This document shows, one piece after another, positions 63,255 to 64,000 of a stretch of 64,000 nucleotides of DNA. Position 1 is the stretch's first letter, and each line of letters begins with the position of its first letter. The DNA comes from Moringa oleifera (Eukaryota; Streptophyta; Magnoliopsida; Brassicales; Moringaceae), in NCBI GenBank assembly GCA_021397835.1, contig JAJFZO010000168.1, forward strand, positions 4,278,001 through 4,342,000. Direction: 5' to 3'. The notes beneath the pieces were generated by a model. That model saw only the letters and a program-made list of their open reading frames with translations. It ran no database searches and was not told where the DNA came from. The translations under genes and the position numbers were made by a program.

Positions 63255-63338
63255 AACTGGTTTGACCGAGAGGTTGAAGGGAAGACTTAAAATCTTCTGC
63301 ACGTAAGTGCGCTGTGATATTCAACTACTAGCCAATCA
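63255..63338 (+). pseudogene. Decayed tRNA-Leu (UAA) copy
   Basis: Homologous to the tRNA at 55,480-55,562. The anticodon stem and TAA anticodon are intact (GAAGA-CTTAAAA-TCTTC) and box A is recognisable. The T arm is destroyed (TTCGAACC became TTCAACTA) and the acceptor ends no longer pair, so it is not expected to work. Confidence 0.85.
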
Positions 63339-63440
63339 AAATTGTACAAAAGTTTTGATTTTTTTTTGCATAATTTTATTTGATCTAAATCAATAAATTT
63401 AATTTTAATTAACAATTTTTAACTTTAAAAATTTATTTCT

Positions 63441-64000
63441 AATTTGTATCTAAGTTATAATTGTCTACGTTGGAATCAAAAGTATAAAGAAATAAATATG
63501 AAGGTAGATATAAATATTAAAATAAAAAAGAGTTATATTGATTTTGAATATTTACAAAAATATTTTAAGAACTACTTCTTTAACTTGTAAAATAAAAAAC
63601 ACTTGCTCATACAAAGTTTGCCTGGAGAATATTTCAAGAGATAGAGAACTATAAAGCTCTCTACTTCTTTCCCTTCTTTATAGTAAAGAAAATGAGAATA
63701 TATCATTATAAGAATCTTGCTTCTTGTCCTTTTGATTATGGGCAACTGTTTCTCTATCAACATCTTCTTTTTCTTGTCTTTTCCTTCCATTACTAATGTC
63801 TTTTAAGTTGGTTTGCATTCAACAACATTTTCTTTTTCTTTTGTTTTTTTCCATGCTTGCTTGCATTTTGCATTACTATTTATATTTGTATTGAAATCTT
63901 CTCAGAATTCAAAGAATTTTGACATATATGTCATCTAAAAGGGTTTGTCTTTAAGGAAAAAATACTTTTTGCTAATTTATTATCTTCTTTTGAAGCACTT
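63441..64000. other. Terminal A+T-rich sequence
   Basis: I see no recognisable gene. A 72-codon minus frame at 63,572-63,790 is lysine-rich low complexity with no family signature. Confidence 0.4.

Larger units (their letters stand above)
60813..63440. repeat. Segmental duplication, derived copy
   Basis: Collinear with 53,783-55,660 but about 0.7 kb longer. Most of the excess is the MITE-like element at 61,888-62,423, which the parent copy lacks, and extra A+T-rich tandem repeat at about 62,900-63,240. It contains the truncated OBAP and decayed tRNA-Leu. Confidence 0.85.

Noticed and set aside
63255..63338. A second working tRNA-Leu
   Set aside because: The T arm and acceptor pairing are destroyed despite an intact anticodon arm.
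1..64000. CRISPR arrays, operons or a prokaryotic defence system
   Set aside because: Spliced eukaryotic genes, a plant retrotransposon and a nuclear tRNA show this is plant nuclear DNA; no spaced direct repeat array is present.

Overview
The window is nuclear DNA from a eudicot plant. The evidence is intron-rich genes with GT..AG junctions, a nuclear tRNA gene, a Ty1/copia LTR retrotransposon, MITE-like inverted-repeat elements and plant-specific families (class I trehalose-phosphate synthase, AGAMOUS MADS-box, GDSL esterases, NPF transporter, oil-body-associated protein). I cannot name the species. Exon chains were built by hand from splice-site motifs and codon phase. All multi-exon models close in frame, but none has been checked against transcripts.

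Layout. (1) 1-1.6 kb is AT-rich with a 92-bp tandem repeat. (2) 1.8-14.1 kb, minus strand: TPS1, 17 coding exons and 920 aa, plus an apparent non-coding first exon. (3) 15,045-20,044: a complete-looking 5,000-bp copia element, minus strand, with 352-bp LTRs, target duplication GCAAG, primer site and polypurine tract, but a broken gag-pol. It lies about 260 bp upstream of a 220-aa secreted or membrane-anchored plant protein of unknown function (20,307-21,156, plus). (4) 23.7-28.6 kb, plus: a tandem pair of GDSL esterases with identical intron positions; the second carries a MITE-like element in intron 2. (5) 29.6-35.5 kb, minus: a euAGAMOUS MADS-box gene (242 aa). It has a 3.1-kb intron after the MADS exon and no AUG in its leader; the reading frame most likely begins at an ACG. 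(6) 35.5-42.3 kb: gene-poor. (7) 42.4-48.2 kb, minus: ankyrin/integrin-linked-type (Raf-like) kinase. (8) 50.3-52.1 kb, minus: cyclic phosphodiesterase. (9) 53.4-54.5 kb, minus: OBAP/DUF1264. (10) 55,480-55,562, plus: tRNA-Leu(UAA). (11) 55.9-57.9 kb, minus: NRT1/PTR (NPF) transporter. (12) 58-64 kb: a gene graveyard with a 45-bp minisatellite, a MACPF pseudogene, an F-box/kelch pseudogene, a truncated OBAP copy and a decayed tRNA-Leu. The last two belong to a direct duplication of the 53.8-55.7 kb segment, later enlarged by a MITE-like insertion.

The genes do not form a pathway. The order OBAP / cyclic phosphodiesterase / Raf-like kinase / AGAMOUS / GDSL matches, as I remember it, the Arabidopsis chromosome 4 interval around At4g18920-At4g18970, so the core of this window looks like an old collinear block. 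I found no prokaryote-style defence or biosynthetic system. The most notable observation is the probable conserved non-AUG start of AGAMOUS.
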